A program made the position numbers and the translations under genes. The notes under the pieces were generated by a model that was given only the letters and a program-made list of their open reading frames with translations, had not been told where the DNA came from and searched no databases. This document shows, piece after piece, positions 12,655 to 12,700 of a stretch of DNA of 12,700 nucleotides. The DNA comes from Oscillospiraceae bacterium. GTDB lineage: Bacteria > Bacillota_A > Clostridia > Oscillospirales > Oscillospiraceae. Position 1 is the stretch's first letter. Every line of letters starts with the position of its first letter. The stretch lies in NCBI GenBank assembly GCA_017455225.1, contig JAFTBL010000063.1, positions 1 to 12,700 on the forward strand. Direction: 5' to 3'.

Positions 12655-12700
12655 CCGCCGTCACCGTCATCGGCGCGGGACTGGCCGGCAGCGAATGCGC
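12651..12700 (+). CDS. trmFO: tRNA methyltransferase TrmFO, N-terminus only (cut by window edge)
   Basis: Only 16 codons are visible, reading MTAVTVIGAGLAGSEC, an FAD-binding Rossmann start (GxGxxG with GAGLAG). TrmFO is the folate- and FAD-dependent enzyme that makes 5-methyluridine at tRNA position 54. The assignment rests on this start plus position: trmFO (formerly gid) directly follows topA in many Firmicutes. The related MnmG typically begins with VIVIGAGHAG, which fits less well. The start codon overlaps the topA stop by four bases, with AAGGGG at 12637-12642 as ribosome binding site. Confidence 0.85.
   Translation, partial: MTAVTVIGAGLAGSEC

Noticed and set aside
1..12700. CRISPR array, insertion sequence, prophage or defence system
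   Set aside because: No regularly spaced repeats, transposase, integrase or known defence-family motifs were seen on either strand.

Overview
The window looks like a chromosomal segment from a GC-rich, Gram-positive Clostridia, most likely of the Oscillospiraceae type. The grounds are strong AGGAGG-type ribosome binding sites, sigma-A style TTGNCA/TATAAT promoters, and Firmicutes-type families (YlmH, DUF896/YnzC, XpaC-like, TrmFO) in a strongly GC-biased code: 77% G+C counted at 6121-6180, against 39% counted at 961-1200. No species can be named from the sequence alone.

Layout. (1) 1-761: the end of the ribosomal stalk operon, rplJ (5' truncated) and rplL, closed by a terminator. (2) 763-1249: an AT-rich stretch with no intact gene of normal size. 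It holds a 34-codon micro-ORF with a good ribosome binding site but a +1 frame break, several terminator-like hairpins, and an 11-base word present three times. (3) 1250-1400: tRNA-Ser(CGA) on the minus strand with its own promoter and terminator. (4) 1484-2077: a compact class I glutamine amidotransferase of the PuuD/peptidase C26 type. (5) 2130-4235: a self-contained transcription unit, with a consensus promoter, a palindrome at the start-site region, a secreted transglutaminase-fold protein and a strong terminator. (6) 4263-8378: a four-gene operon encoding an ABC exporter half-transporter, a YlmH-like S4 RNA-binding protein, a DUF896 protein and an XpaC-like membrane protein. (7) 8402-12700: an operon for nucleic-acid maintenance and RNA modification, with a TrmH/SpoU rRNA methyltransferase, dprA, topA and the first codons of trmFO.

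Genes within regions 6 and 7 are tightly packed (overlaps of 8, 1 and 4 bases; gaps of 6 to 13 bases), so translational coupling is likely. Each unit has a readable promoter with 17-base spacing, and most end in a visible terminator. Region 7 extends the common Firmicutes dprA-topA-trmFO order with an upstream SpoU methyltransferase. Region 6 is a less usual grouping, placing ylmH away from its usual cell-division neighbours and an XpaC-like gene without telA.

Most of the window is ordinary housekeeping sequence, and I see no defence system, CRISPR array, insertion sequence or biosynthetic cluster. The places most worth a second look are the AT-rich 763-1249 island with its broken micro-gene, the palindrome at 2158-2170, and the duplicated C-terminal modules of the secreted transglutaminase-like protein.
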